Shown: positions 9,040-18,333, counted from the stretch's first letter. The stretch is 64,000 nt of DNA from Pseudoalteromonas luteoviolacea (GCF_001696455.1 NZ_MAUJ01000001.1:372001-436000); one strand, 5' to 3'. The notes: a model not told the origin generated them from the letters alone. Made by a program: numbers and translations.

Positions 9040-9477
9040 ATGCAGTATCAAATTGAACTAGGTACGTTAGAGGAGTTGCTTGAGATAGAACAACAGATCC
9101 CAGAGTTTGATAACCCTAAAGTTAAAGATGTGATAGTTGAGCGCCTGCATAATTGTGCATCATTGTTGCTGGTGGCAAAAATCGATGGAAAGCCAGTTGC
9201 CTACAAGTTGGGGTACGAGTGTGCTGTAAATCATTTTTATAGCTGGTTAGGTGCGGTTATACCAGAATATCGTGGTGTAGGGATTGCACAATCATTACTG
9301 AATGAGCAAGAGAAGTGGTGCCAAGAACATGGGTATCATAGCATTTCGGTTAAATCTATGAATAGGTTCAGATCCATGCTGATGATGCTTTTAAAAAATA
9401 ACTATCGCATTATTGCCTGTAGTCCATTGAGTGATGGTACAGATTGTAAAATCAAATTTCTAAAGCACTTAAATTAG
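9040..9477 (+). CDS. GNAT family N-acetyltransferase
   Basis: A 145-residue cytoplasmic protein with the acetyl-CoA pyrophosphate-binding loop of the GNAT fold (IPEYRGVGIAQSLLNEQEKW, residues about 69-88). Conserved strands lie before and after it. GNATs transfer the acetyl group of acetyl-CoA to an amine; the substrate cannot be predicted. The ATG at 9040 is preferred to the upstream GTG at 9007 because AGAGG at 9025-9029 precedes it and because the family normally starts right before the first strand. It stands alone and converges on the DMT transporter gene. Confidence 0.8.
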   Translation: MQYQIELGTLEELLEIEQQIPEFDNPKVKDVIVERLHNCASLLLVAKIDGKPVAYKLGYECAVNHFYSWLGAVIPEYRGVGIAQSLLNEQEKWCQEHGYHSISVKSMNRFRSMLMMLLKNNYRIIACSPLSDGTDCKIKFLKHLN

Positions 9478-9522
9478 AAGGCCTTGTGTTTGTTCTCGGC
9501 CTCTTAATTTAGTTGGTCACCA

Positions 9523-10398
9523 TTAGTTGTTTTTTGGGGCCTGCGATGTTGAGTGTTTGGCTTCAAAATATCTGTCCAGATAAAGCGCTAAGAAAATAAT
9601 TACGCTGCCAATGGCCAGTTTTGTGAGGTTCGTGTCTTTGCCCCAAATAACCAAATTAACCAAAATCCCAGCAGGGACCAGCACATTATTCATTGCTGCC
9701 AATGCACCAACTGATACCAAAGTGGCGCCTTTGTTCCAAAGGAAATATCCGAGCCCTGAAGCAACTAAACCTAAATAAAGTAGGATCCCCCATTGCAGTT
9801 GGTTTGTAGGGAGTTTGTTACTGTCGCCGAATAATAGAAAGCCTGCGCCTGTGATGATCAGTGCACCAATGAAGAAAAAGCCAAAACAACTGTGTTGTGA
9901 TATGGATGAATGTTGAATGAGTCGTTTGTAGAGCACTTGCCCAAGTGCGAAGCATAAGTTGGCACCTTGCACTAAACACAGTCCAGTCCAAAAGTGCTCA
10001 TTGATTTGCTCATAGCGAATAGTGATAGCACCCAAAGTTGCGATGAGTGCGACGAGTATATGATGCGCTTGAAAGCGTTTATCCATTAAATCATTAATCA
10101 AGGCAATGTAAACAGGGGTCATTACTGTAAATAACAATACCTCAGGGACGCTAAGGTATAAAAATGAATGGTAATAAAACCCATACATAGCACCGATTTG
10201 AATGGCACCTATCAGCATGAGGCATAAAGCGGTTTGTAATGGGACCTGACGGACCTTTATAAATGGCAAAAAGATTAGCGTGGCGATAAGTACACGGCTC
10301 ATTGCAGCAAACCAAGAATCAACTTGGCCCGCTAAATAAACACCGATAAGACTGAAAGAAAATGCCCACAGAGCGGTAACAATAGATAAATGTAGCAT
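9523..10398 (-). CDS. EamA/DMT superfamily permease
   Basis: A 291-residue, very hydrophobic protein with ten predicted membrane helices arranged as two five-helix EamA repeats. Conserved features include GALAAMNNVLVPAGILVN in the second half and a short basic tail. Members of the 10-TMS drug/metabolite exporter family move metabolites such as amino acids across the inner membrane; substrate unknown. It begins with a Met directly ahead of the first helix. It is convergent with the GNAT gene and divergent from the region containing an orphan terminator. Confidence 0.85.
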   Translation of the reverse strand: MLHLSIVTALWAFSFSLIGVYLAGQVDSWFAAMSRVLIATLIFLPFIKVRQVPLQTALCLMLIGAIQIGAMYGFYYHSFLYLSVPEVLLFTVMTPVYIALINDLMDKRFQAHHILVALIATLGAITIRYEQINEHFWTGLCLVQGANLCFALGQVLYKRLIQHSSISQHSCFGFFFIGALIITGAGFLLFGDSNKLPTNQLQWGILLYLGLVASGLGYFLWNKGATLVSVGALAAMNNVLVPAGILVNLVIWGKDTNLTKLAIGSVIIFLALYLDRYFEAKHSTSQAPKNN

Positions 10399-10549
10399 AG
10401 AGAATTACTGATTTTTTCGGCCATTTTATGCGTAATACGGGATGAAATCGATAGAAACTTTATCATGGAGATGAAGGGTTAGCGGTAAAGCTTAAGACTA
10501 CCAGTAATTGAATGTTCGAAAATAACGAACTAAATGACCATTATAATAT

Positions 10550-10660
10550 GATTTTAATTTACTACCCAATGGTTACAATGAAGTCGTTTTCACATTTATC
10601 CCTTTCATGATTACCCATGATGTGTTAAAGGCCGCCATTCCCAGGCGGCCTTTTTATTTT
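10550..10660 (+). ncRNA. Candidate small RNA ending in an orphan terminator
   Basis: A strong intrinsic terminator (AAAGGCCGCC at 10627-10636, seven-base loop, GGCGGCCTTT at 10644-10653, then T-rich) lies in a 515-base gap. It is on the strand pointing away from the divergent DMT gene and 250 bases before the next gene, so it does not end any visible CDS. A TATAAT at 10542-10547 would start a transcript of about 105-110 bases. No good -35 was found and no family was recognised. The rest of the gap (10399-10913) shows nothing else. Confidence 0.4.
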
Positions 10661-10913
10661 GTGCTTTTTTACCTGCCCTGGTCGCTTTTCGTTAAAGTGA
10701 AGCAGCTAAAATTTTTGCATTTCTATACTTTTATTTAGCGTATTCAGATTATATTTGAACCCAGCGTCTAAACGCGGTTTACCTCACCCTAGTTTTGCAT
10801 TTTAATTGGGTTCCGTTCATCTTGCGCTAAACTTGGTACGTGCATAGTCCCCGATAATTGTTGTGCGTATAAGTACAACCTGCAGTTCACAGTATCTTAT
10901 TAGGAGAAAAATT

Positions 10914-11477
10914 ATGAAATATATGCTGAAAGTATCTGTGCTTTGGTTTGCGGCTGTATTGACTGGGTGTGCATCGATGGGAGCCGGCGATAATGCGCAA
11001 AAGCGTTCCGATATTATAAAAATGAAAAATGAAACGCTCTCTCAATTATATTCAGAAAAGCCTGATACCCGAGCGCAGCTAAGGTCGGCCGTGGGTTATG
11101 CTGTATTCTCTAATGCCAACGTTAATCTACTGCTTGTATCAGCGGGCACAGGCTATGGTGTGGTGCACAATAACAAAACGGGCAACTTTACCTACATGAA
11201 TATGGCCGAGGGGGGCGTTGGATTGGGGTTGGGCGTCAAAGACTACCGATTGGTTTTAGTCTTTCATACGCAAAAAGCGTTAGACAAATTTGTAGAGCAT
11301 GGTTGGACTTTTGGTGGTAATGCAGATGCCGCTGCAAAAGCCTCAGAAAAGGGAGCGTCGGTTCAAGGCGAGCTTTATTATGGCGATATGTCAGTGTATA
11401 CGATGACGAAAAGTGGTTTAGCGTTGCAAGCAACAATTAAAGGTACTAAATTCTGGCGTGATAGCGATTTAAATTAG
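10914..11477 (+). CDS. SYLF/YSC84-domain lipoprotein
   Basis: A 187-residue protein beginning with a lipoprotein signal peptide and lipobox LTGC (Cys about residue 19). The body is a SYLF (Ysc84) domain: RSAVGYAVFSNANVNLLLVSAG, EGGVGLGLGVKDYRLVLVF, and GELYYGDMSVYTMTKSGLALQATIKGTKFW segments. In eukaryotes this fold binds phosphoinositides; bacterial members are envelope lipoproteins of unclear role. The ATG at 10914 has AGGAG (10902-10906) seven bases upstream; the apparent start at 10863 has none and would bury the signal peptide. It is monocistronic. Confidence 0.85.
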   Translation: MKYMLKVSVLWFAAVLTGCASMGAGDNAQKRSDIIKMKNETLSQLYSEKPDTRAQLRSAVGYAVFSNANVNLLLVSAGTGYGVVHNNKTGNFTYMNMAEGGVGLGLGVKDYRLVLVFHTQKALDKFVEHGWTFGGNADAAAKASEKGASVQGELYYGDMSVYTMTKSGLALQATIKGTKFWRDSDLN

Positions 11478-11620
11478 TCGCTAAATTCAAGGGAAAGAAT
11501 ATACTTTGTATAAGTGTTTATCGAATTTTATTTGTGCACTTTATGAGTTTTTCTAACTTGTTTGGTGCATGAGTATTCGCTATAAACAAAGTTATATATT
11601 TAATTATTTATGGGGGACGT

Positions 11621-12544
11621 ATGTTTAAGGATATTGATGACCTCAGCGATAGTTCAGTTTTAATAGTAGAAGACTCCTCACTTACGCAGAAAGTGTTGAG
11701 TGCCTGTTTGGATGGTTTGTGCAAAGTTGACTGTGTTTTTTCGGCTGAGGATGCCATAAAGCACTGCCTAGACAATCCACCTGACCTGATTCTAATGGAC
11801 TGGATACTTGAGGGAATGACGGGTTTAGAGGCGTGTAAAAAAATTCAAGCGATGGATGAGCTCAATGATATCCCTATCATTTTTGTCACTTCAAATACCA
11901 ATGAAAATCAGCAAGAGTTGTGTTGGGATGCTGGCGCCGTTGACTTCTTAGGCAAACCGATAGTTGCCAGAACTTTGGTAAATAGGGTCCGCACGCACCT
12001 CAAGTACAAAAGACAGACGGATATTCTCAAACAGTACTCCTTCTTTGATGGTCTAACCGAAGTTTTCAATCGGCGTTATTTCGATATGGAATGTCAGAGA
12101 TTGTTTAAACAAAACTTACGCCAGCAGCAGAGTCTGTCGGTGATTATGTTGGATATCGATTACTTTAAGTTTTTCAATGATCATTACGGCCATTTGCAAG
12201 GCGATGATGCGCTAAAAGCTGTCGCTAAAGTCGCTGTACAAATGGTGAATAGGCCCCTTGATAGTGTATTCAGGTATGGAGGGGAAGAGTTTGCTGTGTT
12301 GTTGCCAAATACTGATAGAGAGGGCGCTCAGAAAATAGCGAATGCCATCGTTGGGGCTATAAAAGGCTTAGAAATTCCCCACAGCAAGTCGCGATTTGAT
12401 GTTGTCACTGTCAGTGCAGGTGTCGCGGTGGGCAAATATGGCCATTACGACAACGTGGAAGAGTTGATAAAGACCGCTGACCAAGCGCTTTATCAAGCCA
12501 AAGATAACGGTCGAAACCAGTCATTTTTGTTGGATGAAAAATAA
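11621..12544 (+). CDS. Response regulator diguanylate cyclase (REC-GGDEF)
   Basis: A 307-residue soluble protein. Residues about 10-130 are a receiver domain with VEDSS acidic residues, phospho-acceptor Asp in LILMDWILEG and Lys in FLGKPI. Residues about 140-305 are a GGDEF domain with an intact GGEEF active site. An RPLD sequence ends five residues before it, matching the RxxD inhibitory I-site. It should make cyclic-di-GMP when phosphorylated and be feedback-inhibited by product (PleD/WspR-like logic). A GGGGG-type ribosome site precedes the ATG. No kinase is adjacent. Confidence 0.9.
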   Translation: MFKDIDDLSDSSVLIVEDSSLTQKVLSACLDGLCKVDCVFSAEDAIKHCLDNPPDLILMDWILEGMTGLEACKKIQAMDELNDIPIIFVTSNTNENQQELCWDAGAVDFLGKPIVARTLVNRVRTHLKYKRQTDILKQYSFFDGLTEVFNRRYFDMECQRLFKQNLRQQQSLSVIMLDIDYFKFFNDHYGHLQGDDALKAVAKVAVQMVNRPLDSVFRYGGEEFAVLLPNTDREGAQKIANAIVGAIKGLEIPHSKSRFDVVTVSAGVAVGKYGHYDNVEELIKTADQALYQAKDNGRNQSFLLDEK

Positions 12545-12549
12545 ATTCT

Positions 12550-12580
12550 GATGTGTGCTCGATTAAGTTGAGCACACATC
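12550..12580. terminator. Perfect 11-bp hairpin between convergent genes
   Basis: GATGTGTGCTC (12550-12560) pairs perfectly with GAGCACACATC (12570-12580) across a nine-base loop. It lies between the diguanylate cyclase stop and the permease stop. U-tracts are weak on both sides, so it may be a bidirectional or factor-assisted terminator. Confidence 0.5.
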
Positions 12581-12593
12581 AAATTCAATACAC

Positions 12594-13847
12594 CTACATA
12601 TTGAAAAGCAAAGCAGACACTGCCAATAGGCCAACCGCAAGTACAAAGTAAGTGCTGAGTTTGCCTTTGTATTTTTGTAATGCAGGCACTTTGTAAATTG
12701 CAACCGTTGGCATTACGAACAAAATCAAAGCGATAATCGGCCCCGATATTGCGCCCATCATGTCTAAAATACTTGGATTGATGACCGCGCAAATCCAGAT
12801 AGAAATAAACATCAACACGACCCCAAGCTTGTCAGCGGCTTTAAGGGAGATGCTTGTTTGCTTGGTGACTAGACCATTGAAGCTTTCTCTTGCACCTAAA
12901 AAATGTCCTAAAAATGAAGAGGTGATTGCTATAAATGCGACCAGAGGTCCTAATGTTTCAATAAAAGGGTTGTTGTAAACATTGGCCAAATAAGATAGTA
13001 CAGATACATTCGCTTGCTTCGCTTCTGCCATTTGCTCAGGTGTCAGTGAAAAAATACAAGAGAATACAAACAACAATACAAACGCAATCAGCATCAAAGC
13101 AGTATTACGTAAAATGGCTTCAGACTTAAGGATTGCTTCAGATTTATAGTGACGGCGCTGTGTGTTCGCGAAGCTTGAAATTGCCGCTGCGTGGCTAAAT
13201 GAAAAAACAATGATGGGGACTGACAACCAAAGCGTTTCGCTTAGCGAGCCAATATCAGGCGCAGAAACCGCAGGAAGCTGCCAATTAGGGATAAGGTAAA
13301 GTGATAAAAACAGGAGTACAGCGACTAATGGATATACCAAAATAGCAAATGCGCGAAGCAAAAGCTTTTCTCCACCTAGCATGATGGCAATCATACCCGC
13401 AACTAATACGCCTGAAAGTAAAACCCTCGGCAGAGACTCCATGCCCAATTGATTGACCATGAAACTGTCTACAGTGTTGGTTAAGCCCACACCATAAATG
13501 AGCAAAATTGGGAAAATAGAAAAAAAGTAAAGAAGAGAAATCAGTCTACCGCTCGTTGCCCCAAAGTGCTCCTCAACGACATCGGTAAAATCAGAATCAC
13601 TGTTTTTAGAAGACAGCACAAACCTTGCTAAGCCTCGGTGTGCAAGGTAAGTCATTGGGAAAGCTAATACCGCCATAATGAGTAGAGGCCAAAATCCACC
13701 AATACCGATGTTGATCGGTAAAAACAATATGCCGGCCCCAACTGCGGTGCCGAACAGGCTCAGTACCCAATTGGTATCATGCTGGGTCCAGCGAGCATGC
13801 CCTTCTGGCATCATACTGCGGGCATCTCCTGCTTGTGAATTACTCAT
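12594..13847 (-). CDS. HAAAP-family amino acid permease (SdaC/serine-threonine type)
   Basis: A 417-residue protein with eleven predicted membrane helices. The N-terminal motif GTAVGAGILFLPINIGIGGFWP (residues about 33-54) is the hallmark of hydroxy/aromatic amino acid permeases. The overall length and the sequence FSHAAAISSFANTQRRHY in the middle fit SdaC/DlsT-like proton-coupled serine or serine/threonine importers rather than TnaB/Mtr. It is monocistronic, convergent with the diguanylate cyclase gene. Substrate class is fairly safe; the exact amino acid is not. Confidence 0.82.
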   Translation of the reverse strand: MSNSQAGDARSMMPEGHARWTQHDTNWVLSLFGTAVGAGILFLPINIGIGGFWPLLIMAVLAFPMTYLAHRGLARFVLSSKNSDSDFTDVVEEHFGATSGRLISLLYFFSIFPILLIYGVGLTNTVDSFMVNQLGMESLPRVLLSGVLVAGMIAIMLGGEKLLLRAFAILVYPLVAVLLFLSLYLIPNWQLPAVSAPDIGSLSETLWLSVPIIVFSFSHAAAISSFANTQRRHYKSEAILKSEAILRNTALMLIAFVLLFVFSCIFSLTPEQMAEAKQANVSVLSYLANVYNNPFIETLGPLVAFIAITSSFLGHFLGARESFNGLVTKQTSISLKAADKLGVVLMFISIWICAVINPSILDMMGAISGPIIALILFVMPTVAIYKVPALQKYKGKLSTYFVLAVGLLAVSALLFNM

Positions 13848-13996
13848 ACTTGTTGTCCTATGTTTTCTTTTTAATCGGGCGGATGATATAGAAATTCACT
13901 TAATGATGCATGTTTATTCGGTTTGATTGACTGAAAAGTAGGCTCGTTAGGGTATTTGTGGTTAATGAGTGTTCACAAATTGCATTCTGGATAGCC

Positions 13997-14024
13997 AGAT
14001 ACGGCTTAATTTAAAGCCGTATCT
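13997..14024. terminator. Hairpin downstream of the PhoD-like gene
   Basis: AGATACGGCTT (13997-14007) and AAGCCGTATCT (14014-14024) form a perfect 11-bp stem with a six-base loop, 24 bases after the stop of the minus-strand phosphatase gene. No clear U-tract follows, so its role as a terminator is probable, not certain. Confidence 0.45.
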
Positions 14025-14047
14025 GATGGAAGGTAACTTGATTGTTG

Positions 14048-15670
14048 CTATACCAACCTGACTTGCTTAATTAATGTTTCGTCTTCTTCGTCAGTGGTAG
14101 AGATGTGCTCAGCAACTAGGTGGGTTTGCTCTCCCTCTACAAAAAGTTTCATGATGCCAAAGTTGTTTTGTGTACCGAAGGCCAGTCGCTCGAACGTGGT
14201 CAAAACATCACAGCCACTGAGTGCGCCCTTGGCACAGGAAATGGCTTTGCTGACAAATGGTGCCGGTTTTCTAGTGACTCCGCTGGCTGTGAATTGGTAG
14301 ACCGTACCGCTATTTGAACGACGTTTTAGCTTGAAAGAAGCTGCGCAGTGCACGTCACCAGACAAGAAGACCACGGGGATCTGGTGCTTTTGCGAGGCGT
14401 TAAACGCTAGATCAAGTAACTCATTGCGTTCTTGATGATTGGCTTCATGATCCCACTCGTCTCTAAAATCGTCTTTATAGGAACCCAAATCAGCCATGTT
14501 GACAACCGTGCAACTCCAATGCACAACGGGGACCGGAGAAACGATAAAGATGGCTTTTGCAGTGCTGGGGATATTTTCAAACCAGTGGGATAAACGTGAG
14601 AATTGACTGGACCCCAATAGATCATAGCCTGCTGGGTTCTGAAATTTGTGATGACCGCGTTGGTCCAAAACATAAAAGCTGGCAAGGTTATGTGTAAAGC
14701 TGTAGTCCCACTGACTATTGGCCAATGAAGTATGTGGCAGAGTAGGTGTCGTAGGGTTGTGGCTGTGTTGGTACTCGTGGTAGACCTGCGCAGCAGCATG
14801 AAACATGGCATGTGCAATAAATAGGTTAAATTCACTATCTTCCCACTCAAATAGGGTGTCTAGTTTATCACTCAGTTCATCTTCAGTAAGTGAACCCCAA
14901 CCGTCCATAATTTCATGATCGTCCCAAATCATATAGGTGGGGAAAGAGCGCACTAATTTTTGAAAATGTGCAGATTGCCAATACAGGCGATAGATAAACC
15001 GATAAAAGTAGCTGAGTGCTTTAATCAAGCCTGCTTGGTCCTGTGCTTCGAAATATGGCTTTAACTGCTCTTTGTTATTGGTGACCCATCGCCATACATC
15101 GAATTCTTTCGTGCTTGAGTCAACATAGACTTGGTCCCCTCCCGCAATAACGAAATCGCCATTTAGCTCATTGAGTCGGTTATGTATATCGAGAAAAATA
15201 TCTTCAGGGCCATGGCCCTTTTTGTAGGGGTCATGGCAGCTAAAAAAGCCAAAAACGAGAGATTTGGCATTGGTTTGTTGTGTCTTAAAGGTGGCTGGTA
15301 TTTCATAACCACTGCGCCATTGGCGGCGAGCTGGCACTGAGCGATCTGCGATGAGGGCTACCCAATATCGTGTACTGGGCTGCAAATTTTGAAATTCTAC
15401 GCAATCAGTGCGATCAGTAGTGTCATCTAAGGTGACGGAGGACACCTTGCTAAAACCTATTTGCAAAGCGGAATAGGTATCTGATGCGTCGATGTTTATT
15501 TCATCTGGCTGAATTGGCGTGTCACTTAATACGATGTAATGTTTGCCTCGGTGTTTACTTCTAACCCATACTTTTGCCGTTGAATAGGATACATGACCAA
15601 TTATGATTGCGTCATTTAAGCAGCTGACCAGTTTTTCTGAGTCGAAAGCATGGCGTAATTGCATACTCAT
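14048..15670 (-). CDS. PhoD-like alkaline phosphatase/phosphodiesterase family protein
   Basis: A 540-residue protein. An N-terminal fibronectin-like PhoD_N region (residues about 20-130) is followed by a metallophosphatase domain. Its metal ligands are in GFFSCHDPY, AGGDQVYVD, MIWDDHEIMDGWG and FLSGDVHCAASF. The family hydrolyses phosphodiesters such as teichoic or nucleic acid with Ca2+/Fe3+. Classical PhoD is Tat-exported, but this start has no signal peptide, so a cytoplasmic location or a different substrate is likely. No Pho-box was recognised upstream. It is monocistronic. Confidence 0.85.
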   Translation of the reverse strand: MSMQLRHAFDSEKLVSCLNDAIIIGHVSYSTAKVWVRSKHRGKHYIVLSDTPIQPDEINIDASDTYSALQIGFSKVSSVTLDDTTDRTDCVEFQNLQPSTRYWVALIADRSVPARRQWRSGYEIPATFKTQQTNAKSLVFGFFSCHDPYKKGHGPEDIFLDIHNRLNELNGDFVIAGGDQVYVDSSTKEFDVWRWVTNNKEQLKPYFEAQDQAGLIKALSYFYRFIYRLYWQSAHFQKLVRSFPTYMIWDDHEIMDGWGSLTEDELSDKLDTLFEWEDSEFNLFIAHAMFHAAAQVYHEYQHSHNPTTPTLPHTSLANSQWDYSFTHNLASFYVLDQRGHHKFQNPAGYDLLGSSQFSRLSHWFENIPSTAKAIFIVSPVPVVHWSCTVVNMADLGSYKDDFRDEWDHEANHQERNELLDLAFNASQKHQIPVVFLSGDVHCAASFKLKRRSNSGTVYQFTASGVTRKPAPFVSKAISCAKGALSGCDVLTTFERLAFGTQNNFGIMKLFVEGEQTHLVAEHISTTDEEDETLIKQVRLV

Positions 15671-15974
15671 TTGAACCTGTCCTTGATAATAAGAATTAAG
15701 TATTTATAACGGTAGTAAGCGAAAGAACAATTTGCAAATGAACGCTTGGAACACCCTCATCCCTTAATATTTTGCTATACAATCGCTGTGAGTTATTCTG
15801 CTCGTAAGTAATTATTATTTAGTTCATAATTGATGACTTTCTTCATAAAATTAGACATTTAGGCATCGGCTCCTTAAATAAAAAAAGCGTTACTGATAAT
15901 ATAAAAACAGGATTCATGAGAGTTTGAGCTTGCACGATAATGTGCAGGCAATTTTAGACTAGTAGTAGGAGCCT

Positions 15975-16055
15975 ATGCTTTATTATCTTTTTGTATTCAC
16001 ATTACTGTGGTTTTGCTTTTTATTATTTAAAAAAACCACCTCTTTTTTAGATTAG
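15975..16055 (+). CDS. Possible 26-residue single-span membrane peptide
   Basis: The frame starts at an ATG preceded by AGGAG (15967-15971, spacing only three bases). It encodes a peptide with one hydrophobic helix followed by KK and a short polar end. It lies inside the otherwise empty 627-base gap 15671-16297, which also carries the operator at 16220-16231. The topology is like that of known bacterial small membrane proteins, but an AT-rich spacer can produce such an ORF by chance. Confidence 0.3.
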   Translation: MLYYLFVFTLLWFCFLLFKKTTSFLD

Positions 16056-16219
16056 TTTTTAGTTAACTAATTTGTGGGTTAATACTCAAGTGTTGACCTG
16101 CTTAACTCAAATCAGCATTTCAATGCTTTAAAAAGCAAACTCCACCTCTTTTTCATTTTCGCTCGGGTGCACACTATTGAGTGGTACTTCACGGCATGGC
16201 ATTTCGCTTGCTTATTTTG

Positions 16220-16231
16220 TTTGTATACAAT
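16220..16231. promoter_or_regulatory. TTGTATACAA operator, copy A (upstream of the M24/Pyr2C-reductase operon)
   Basis: The perfect 10-base palindrome TTGTATACAA is at 16221-16230, 67 bases before the M24 peptidase start. The same core recurs at 21658-21667 and 25261-25270, always in front of hydroxyproline-locus genes. It is the likely operator of the GntR/FCD regulator encoded at 28991-29656; that pairing is inference. Confidence 0.7.
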
Positions 16232-16297
16232 ATATTTTGTTCGGTCGAATGAGCCAACACCTGTGTGTTCATCATTAATTTATGAAGGGTGAAATCG

Positions 16298-17377
16298 TTG
16301 AACGTCAATTATCAATTAAGAAAGACCAAGTTACTTCAATCGCTGAAGCAACACCAAGCGGACATGATGATCATATCTAATCGTCAAAACATCCGTTATC
16401 TCACTGGGTTCAGTGGGAATGCCGCGACTTTACTGATGTCCCAAGATGCTTCCTATTTAATAACAGACTATCGTTATTTTGAACGCGCATGTGCAGAAAC
16501 AAGCGATATTGAAGTGGTACAACGGGATAGAGACGCAGAGAGGTTAGGGCAGTGCATTGCGCGCTGTTTACCAAGTTGCGAATCTGTTGCCTTCGAAGCC
16601 GCGCATTTTAGTGTAGAGCAATGGCGCTTGGTTGCCGCTGATTTACCTTATCAAAATTTATTTGGTGTTGTCGGTTGCGTTGAATCGTTGCGTGAAGTTA
16701 AAGACGAATTAGAGATTTCTTACATTCAGCGCGCCGCTCAAATTGCAGATGAATCTCTGGGTGAAATGTTGTCGCTTGTTAGAGAAGGCGTGCAAGAGCG
16801 TGATTTAGCTCTCGAGCTTGACTACAAAATGCGCAGCAAAGGTTCTGAAGGGATATCATTTGATACCATTTTATTGTTTGGGGAGCGCAGTGCATTACCG
16901 CATGGCAATCCGAGTAATCGACGCCTGAAACTAGGTGATCTGTTGTTAGTGGATTTTGGTGCGGTTGTAAATGGATATCGGTCAGATATGACGCGCACAT
17001 ATGTATTCGGTAAGCCAACAGCTAAGCAAACTTCCATATTTAATACCGTTCAGCACGCACAGCAACGCGCACTAGAAAGCGTGAAGCAGGGAATTGATTG
17101 CAACAGTTTGAATCAGGTCGCACATCAAGTCTTGGCGAACAGTCCATACGCACAATTTGCAGGTGAAGGTCTTGGTCATAGTTTAGGGCTAGATTTACAC
17201 GAGCAGCCATTTATCAAACCCAATGTCCCAAACATACTACAAGCAGGCAATGTTATTACGATGGAGCCTGGTATTTATATTCCTGAGTTTGGTGGCGTTC
17301 GCCTCGAAGAAGATATTGTCGTGACGGAACATGGCCATCAGTGCCTAACGAAAGCTCCTCAGACGTTTGAATTATAA
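16298..17377 (+). CDS. M24 family Xaa-Pro aminopeptidase/dipeptidase
   Basis: A 359-residue cytoplasmic protein: creatinase-like N-domain (residues about 1-125, with NIRYLTGFSGNAATLL), then a pita-bread catalytic domain. All five metal ligands are visible: Asp in LLVDFGAV, Asp in SDMTRTYVFG, His in GEGLGHSLGLDLHE, Glu in TMEPGIYIP and Glu in GVRLEEDIVV. It should release the residue before proline or hydroxyproline from peptides. The TTG at 16298 is preferred because AAGGG (16285-16289) lies eight bases upstream; the GTG at 16289 overlaps that site. It is the first gene of an operon with the ornithine-cyclodeaminase homologue (five-base gap) and has operator copy A upstream. Confidence 0.88.
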   Translation: MNVNYQLRKTKLLQSLKQHQADMMIISNRQNIRYLTGFSGNAATLLMSQDASYLITDYRYFERACAETSDIEVVQRDRDAERLGQCIARCLPSCESVAFEAAHFSVEQWRLVAADLPYQNLFGVVGCVESLREVKDELEISYIQRAAQIADESLGEMLSLVREGVQERDLALELDYKMRSKGSEGISFDTILLFGERSALPHGNPSNRRLKLGDLLLVDFGAVVNGYRSDMTRTYVFGKPTAKQTSIFNTVQHAQQRALESVKQGIDCNSLNQVAHQVLANSPYAQFAGEGLGHSLGLDLHEQPFIKPNVPNILQAGNVITMEPGIYIPEFGGVRLEEDIVVTEHGHQCLTKAPQTFEL

Positions 17378-17382
17378 GGACT

Positions 17383-18333
17383 ATGTCTATGCAACAGATT
17401 AACCGCGCTCAAGTAAAGCAAGCGCTGAGTTTTGATAAATTAATACCCGCATTGCAGCAGGGGTTTGCAAGTAATGCAGGAATGCCAATGCGGCAAGTTT
17501 TTGAGTTAGATGAAAACCCGAATAATTATGATGCTTTTGCGGTTTTACCCGCTTGGAATCACGAAGTAATAGGCGTGAAGGCGTTTACCTACTTCCCTGA
17601 TAATTTTAAGCAGGATAAAGCCAGCCTTTACTCCAAAATTATGCTGTTCTCGAGAGGGACTGGGGAGCCATTAGCACTGGTTGATGGCACAGAAGTTACG
17701 CTATGGCGCACCGCTGCGGTATCTGCACTGGCAGCATCTTATTTGGCGAAACAAGATGCAAAACACCTTGTATTTTTTGGTTCTGGCAACTTAGCTCCGT
17801 TTATGATGAGTGCACACTTGAGTGTTCGAGCGTATAAAAAGGTTACGGTAATTGCGAGGAACCAAGACAAAGCACAAACGCTCATTTCTTTAATGTCTGC
17901 TCAGTTTCCTCAAGTTGAGTTTACGCTTAGCAGTGTGAGTGAGGAGGTTATTCGAACTGCGGATGTAATTAGTTGCGCAACAGGAAGTCATTCACCGTTG
18001 TTTGATGGCAACTGGGTATCACAAGGCACCCATATTGATTTAATTGGCAATCACCATAAGCAGTATAGAGAATGTGATACGCGAATCGTTACCCGAAGCT
18101 CTGTATTTGTTGATAGCCGTGCAAATGTACTAAATGAAGCGGGCGAATTGCTTATTCCAATCGCAGAAAACGTGTTCAGTGCAGAGCAGGTCAAAGCGGA
18201 ATTAACCGAATTGGCCAAAAGCAACACGAGTCAGCGTGCATCTCAAAGTGAGATCACTTTATTTAAATCAGTAGGGACGGCACTGAGTGACTTGGTGACT
18301 GCAAAACTCGTTTATGACTTGGTTCAAGAATAA
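17383..18333 (+). CDS. Ornithine cyclodeaminase/mu-crystallin family protein, probable delta1-pyrroline-2-carboxylate reductase
   Basis: A 316-residue protein with the family pattern: N-terminal dimerisation region, an Arg-Thr site (LWRTAAVSALAASYLA), and a Rossmann fold (VFFGSGNLAPFMMSAH). A C-terminal part contains DLIGNHH and SVGTALSDLVTAKLVY. Members include ornithine cyclodeaminase, ketimine reductase and Pyr2C reductase. The neighbourhood (hydroxyproline epimerase, deaminase, prolyl peptidases and a shared operator) favours reduction of delta1-pyrroline-2-carboxylate to L-proline, the step known from trans-3-hydroxyproline and D-proline catabolism. It lies five bases behind the M24 gene, so it is co-transcribed. 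The exact reaction is inferred. Confidence 0.8.
   Translation: MSMQQINRAQVKQALSFDKLIPALQQGFASNAGMPMRQVFELDENPNNYDAFAVLPAWNHEVIGVKAFTYFPDNFKQDKASLYSKIMLFSRGTGEPLALVDGTEVTLWRTAAVSALAASYLAKQDAKHLVFFGSGNLAPFMMSAHLSVRAYKKVTVIARNQDKAQTLISLMSAQFPQVEFTLSSVSEEVIRTADVISCATGSHSPLFDGNWVSQGTHIDLIGNHHKQYRECDTRIVTRSSVFVDSRANVLNEAGELLIPIAENVFSAEQVKAELTELAKSNTSQRASQSEITLFKSVGTALSDLVTAKLVYDLVQE

Noticed and set aside
14407..14850. 147-codon minus-strand frame inside the PhoD-like gene
   Set aside because: Out-of-frame shadow of a strongly conserved enzyme; the product has no sensible pattern.
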